From Veillonella criceti (GTDB lineage: Bacteria > Bacillota > Negativicutes > Veillonellales > Veillonellaceae): 64,000 nucleotides of DNA. The notes beneath the pieces are model-generated. The model was given only the letters and a program-made list of their open reading frames with translations. It did no database searches and had not been told where the DNA came from. The stretch lies in NCBI RefSeq assembly GCF_900460315.1, contig NZ_UHIO01000001.1:1126001-1190000 (forward strand), in the 5' to 3' direction. Positions within the stretch are counted from its first letter, which is position 1. Every line of letters begins with the position of its first letter. Position numbers and translations under genes: made by a program. Below, one piece after another: positions 61,269 to 64,000 of this stretch.

Positions 61269-61634
61269 TTACTGATAAAACCGCTGTAATACTTCTTCCA
61301 CAATCGGTTCAGCTTCCGCTAAGCGCTGTAAACCACACTCAGTGATAGCTATATAGACACCTCGTTTATCACATTCACAACTAGCCCGTTGAATGGATCC
61401 ACAATGGGAACCTTCCATACGCACTATCATGCGAGACATCGCACTTTGACTTAATCCCATTTGTTCTTGTAATAAATTTAAGCGTAACTTTTTCTCTTCA
61501 CTATGTGCTAAAAAATATAATACGTAATATCCATTCAAATTTAACGAAGAACGCGCCGTTAATTCTTTTTCTAATGTTTCTGAAATTTCTTTTATTCGTC
61601 GTAAATCGGCCAACCAATTTTGTATATAGGCCAT
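61269..61634 (-). CDS. MarR-family regulator with cysteine cluster
   Basis: A 121-residue regulator, shorter than the usual 140-150. The winged helix includes LQEQMGLSQSAMSRMIVRME (recognition helix about 60-75). The wing carries three cysteines (SHCGSIQRASCECDKRG) before IAITECGL. Clustered cysteines in the wing, and control of an ene-reductase, suggest redox or electrophile sensing; this is inference. A perfect palindrome lies upstream of its start, and near-copies precede the target gene. Ribosome site GGGAGG. Confidence 0.87.
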   Translation of the reverse strand: MAYIQNWLADLRRIKEISETLEKELTARSSLNLNGYYVLYFLAHSEEKKLRLNLLQEQMGLSQSAMSRMIVRMEGSHCGSIQRASCECDKRGVYIAITECGLQRLAEAEPIVEEVLQRFYQ

Positions 61635-61730
61635 GTTTTCACCTCCCTAACCTTATAATTTTTTATATTATATATCTTTAATTGCTTAAGTTATTGCTTA
61701 AGTTATTTCTCTTACATCAATCTCCTCAAA

Positions 61731-61746
61731 ATGCATGCTCATGCAT
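61731..61746. promoter_or_regulatory. MarR operator candidate, autoregulatory
   Basis: ATGCATGCTCATGCAT is a perfect 7+7 palindrome with a CT centre, about 100 bases upstream of marR. A 12-bp tandem repeat (61681-61692, 61693-61704) lies between it and the gene. Confidence 0.75.
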
Positions 61747-61820
61747 TTACTTTATTTAGTATACATTGAAAATTTTAAAAATGCAAGTCTTTTAAACTAT
61801 TTTTTTACATTCTCTAAAAT

Positions 61821-61863
61821 AAAAATCCTCCTACCGCTAAAGATAAACAACGTATAGGAGGAT
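61821..61863 (-). terminator. Terminator of larA
   Basis: ATCCTCCTA (61825-61833) pairs with TAGGAGGAT (61855-61863). On the minus strand the stem is followed by TTTTATTTT. Confidence 0.85.
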
Positions 61864-61873
61864 TATTATTTTA

Positions 61874-63133
61874 TTATTTAATGATAGGTACCGTATAAGA
61901 GCCATGTGGCATAAGTAAAATTTCAGCATTAGATCCTAATTTAGCCTCTGCCAATCGCAATGCTTCATCTAAAGAATGAACCGGTGTAAAAAAGGCTTTA
62001 CGAGCATATTCATCATCTAAACTAGATATCAAATAAAAATCAACTTTTTTCATCAAACGAGTTACTGCATAGGCTTTATGACGACCAATCTGAAAATCTT
62101 GGCGAACCGAATCTTCGATTGCTTGAATCGAATCAAAGGTGTTTACTGTTTCATCAAAAATAGCTGATCCTGAGCCTTCACGACATTCAGCTAACAAAAT
62201 GACAACACCCCCCGGCTTGACAGCACGCACTGCATTATCCATAGTTTTTTGTGATTGATAGATGTTGATATCTTTAGGATAACCACCCGTAGAAGCAATC
62301 ACAATAGGTGCCTGTCGTTCAATTTCTACACCATTTTGAGCATTTACAAAATCACAAGCAGCCTTATGGGCCGTAATATAATGCCCCGCAAAAACACCTG
62401 TAAATTCTTTTTCACCGTTTAATACTACATTTAATAAAAAGGTTGGCGGACACATAGCCACACCTTCAATTTGATCATCATATATTGGATTACCTTCTAA
62501 ATGACCAATCGTTGCCTTATCATCTAACATCAAACTATGATTTTGCCGAATTGTTTCATAAGAGGCAACACCTGGCAAAATCGCTTTACGACCACCACCA
62601 AAACCAGCAAAGAAATGATGGACTACAGAACCCGTGCAAATAATATGGTCAGCCTCAACTACATGGCGATTCAAATAAACTTCTGTACCAAAAGAAGTCG
62701 TTCCTACATATTTAAAATCTTCAGTCTTCTTAGCAGTCGAGTTTATCATTGTCACACGACCAGCTGCCTCCATCCCGACTTCGCTAATCATTTCAGCTTC
62801 AGTCATATCACGATGAGTCCCTAACGCAAAAACAATTTTAATATTTTCATCAGGAATCCCTGCCTCATTAAGATAATCCAAAATGATAGGCATAAAGACA
62901 TGCGTATTTGCAATTCGCGTAGTATCGTTTGCAATAATGGCTACCGTTTCACCTGGTTTTACTAATTCTTTTAACGGTTTAGAATCAATGGGATGTTCTA
63001 AAGCTTCCCGAATGGCACTCTCTGGATCGGCAATAACTGGCGTTTCAGCCATATGTAATTCGCCAATAACTCGCCTTTCGTCCAAGGTACAATCTATCAT
63101 CTGCTCCCCATAATGAAATGAATATGTGCGCAT
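61874..63133 (-). CDS. larA: Nickel-dependent lactate racemase family protein
   Basis: A 419-residue LarA-family enzyme. LarA interconverts D- and L-lactate with a covalently held nickel-pincer nucleotide. The cofactor lysine lies in HHFFAGFGGGRKAILPG (about 175-191), the catalytic histidines in FALGTHRDM and VVHHFF, and another His in IRQNHSLM. Some LarA homologues racemise other 2-hydroxyacids, so the substrate is not certain. Cofactor genes larB, larC and larE are not in the window. Lactate is a main Veillonella substrate, and a nickel-type importer lies 18 kb away. Confidence 0.93.
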   Translation of the reverse strand: MRTYSFHYGEQMIDCTLDERRVIGELHMAETPVIADPESAIREALEHPIDSKPLKELVKPGETVAIIANDTTRIANTHVFMPIILDYLNEAGIPDENIKIVFALGTHRDMTEAEMISEVGMEAAGRVTMINSTAKKTEDFKYVGTTSFGTEVYLNRHVVEADHIICTGSVVHHFFAGFGGGRKAILPGVASYETIRQNHSLMLDDKATIGHLEGNPIYDDQIEGVAMCPPTFLLNVVLNGEKEFTGVFAGHYITAHKAACDFVNAQNGVEIERQAPIVIASTGGYPKDINIYQSQKTMDNAVRAVKPGGVVILLAECREGSGSAIFDETVNTFDSIQAIEDSVRQDFQIGRHKAYAVTRLMKKVDFYLISSLDDEYARKAFFTPVHSLDEALRLAEAKLGSNAEILLMPHGSYTVPIIK

Positions 63134-63206
63134 TAGTAAACCTCCGTTGAATACTTACCAAAAATCTTACTTATACTTACTTTATTTTAATACTTATATA
63201 TTTAGT

Positions 63207-63710
63207 TTAAACTAGCAACGTATAATTTTCAATATCTAAATACTGCCCATGCTTAACGCCCACTTCTCTAATAGTGCCACAAAAAGTAAAATTATACTTA
63301 TTATGTAAAGCTACACTGGCTTCATTGCCAGCTGTAATTACCGACACTACCAAATGGATGGTTGTATCTTCTTTCGCCATCGTCAATATATCAGCCATTA
63401 ATTGATTGGCTACACCTATGCCACGATATTGCGGAGCTACATAAATAGAAAGCTCTACCGTACTAGCAAAGGCTTCTTTTGTTCGATATTCAGATAACGT
63501 TGCATAACCAGCTACATGGTCATTCACGAGAGCTACAAGTAGAGGGTGATTTTTTATATTATGTGCTTCATACCATTTTGTCCACTCTTCAATGGTCCGT
63601 GGATGAATATCTAAAGTAGCTACACCATGAACTACTTCGTAATTATATATGTCTAATAAGATTGGAATATCTTGCCGATTCCCTCGACGAATTATAATAT
63701 GATTGCTCAT
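63207..63710 (-). CDS. GNAT N-acetyltransferase, phosphinothricin-acetyltransferase-like
   Basis: A 167-residue acetyl-CoA-dependent transferase. The first helix carries DIPILLDIYNYEVVHGVATLD, the beta-4 region ELSIYVAPQYRGIGVANQL contains the acetyl-CoA loop (Q/R-x-x-G-x-G/A), and NEASVALHNKYNFTFCGT is typical of the Pat/YwnH group. Its members acetylate methionine sulfoximine, phosphinothricin or similar amino acid analogues. It lies 73 bases upstream of larA on the same strand and may share its transcript. Confidence 0.88.
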   Translation of the reverse strand: MSNHIIIRRGNRQDIPILLDIYNYEVVHGVATLDIHPRTIEEWTKWYEAHNIKNHPLLVALVNDHVAGYATLSEYRTKEAFASTVELSIYVAPQYRGIGVANQLMADILTMAKEDTTIHLVVSVITAGNEASVALHNKYNFTFCGTIREVGVKHGQYLDIENYTLLV

Positions 63711-64000
63711 AAGGTTCTCACGTCTCCTTATTTGCTATATATAGAAAATATGCCAGTAAAGTTGATATTAATTATAACATATAAAGTATGCCCTCTGCAT
63801 AGCAACTTCTGGTCGGATAGGTAGAAGCGAATATACTAAAAAAGACATTTTCTTCCCTATCTGTTCGTCAGCTGTGAATTCTAATACTTCATCCTTTGCG
63901 ACTACCTATCATGCTTCGCTTCGTTTCACTCGCTTCGCAAGAAAGTGATGCAATACAATTTGCGCGTCGCTCTGCTCCTACAAATTGTTTGCCCTACTTT
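63711..64000. other. Intergenic stretch at the right edge, no gene recognised
   Basis: After an AT-rich part, the segment from about 63890 on is richer in GC and contains repeated CTTCGCTTCG-like words and an ACAATTTG/CAAATTGT inverted pair (about 63954-63987). No plausible coding frame or known RNA fold was found. It may be part of an interspersed repeat or an RNA gene cut by the window edge. Confidence 0.3.

Noticed and set aside
61269..61634. Truncated marR pseudogene because of the short length
   Set aside because: Start, ribosome site, complete winged helix and conserved operators argue for an intact short regulator.

Overview
The window reads as chromosomal DNA of an AT-rich Negativicute, most likely Veillonella or a close relative. 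Support comes from the low GC, strong AGGAGG-type ribosome sites, a biotin-domain-free pyruvate/oxaloacetate carboxyltransferase, a nickel lactate racemase, an [FeFe] hydrogenase and SAM-I riboswitches. The assignment is inference from gene content; no 16S rRNA gene is present.

Region 1 (1-20 kb) is a complete type III-D CRISPR-Cas locus that looks even more AT-rich than the rest. On the minus strand, in order of transcription, it holds a small unrecognised CRISPR-linked protein, two paralogous CARF-HEPN ribonucleases, a terminator, a 55-residue two-helix membrane protein, HD-less Cas10 with an intact GGDD motif, a Csm3-like Cas7, Csx10, a double Cas7, Csx19, a large RAMP protein, a leader with a consensus promoter, a 30-repeat array, cas1 and the start of cas6. 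A long WYL-domain regulator faces the other way, and cas2 lies beyond it, about 18 kb from cas1. The intact palm and two CARF-HEPN effectors imply cyclic-oligoadenylate signalling.

Region 2 (20-25 kb) is accessory: a small acidic protein with a promoter/operator, a Panacea-domain antitoxin with a probable toxin partner, a TSUP-like permease, a protein built of five helix-turn-helix modules beside a 19-bp triple repeat, a site-2-type protease and a low-molecular-weight tyrosine phosphatase.

Region 3 (25-31 kb) is a 2-keto-3-deoxygluconate regulon (lacI-type regulator, kduI, kduD, kdgT, kdgK, kdgA) with two copies of one operator-like palindrome. Region 4 (31-39 kb) has a SAM-riboswitch operon (MetE-like methyltransferase plus AzlC/AzlD), an [FeFe] hydrogenase, a kinase-like protein, a D-2-hydroxyacid dehydrogenase and pyrFE.

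Region 5 (39-46 kb) is a nickel/peptide-type ABC transporter with a fused double ATPase, a His-rich CsoR/RcnR-type repressor and a methyltransferase. Region 6 (46-55 kb) has the carboxyltransferase, an envelope operon (polysaccharide deacetylase, phosphodiester glycosidase, propeller-like protein), a nitrilase-family amidase, an XRE regulator, tRNA-Ser(GGA) and two tandem SAM-riboswitch/metQ units. Region 7 (55-64 kb) has pyrimidine deoxynucleoside salvage (deoC, pdp, cdd), an exonuclease, an orphan ABC binding protein, an Old Yellow Enzyme and MarR regulator sharing a palindromic operator, larA and a GNAT acetyltransferase.
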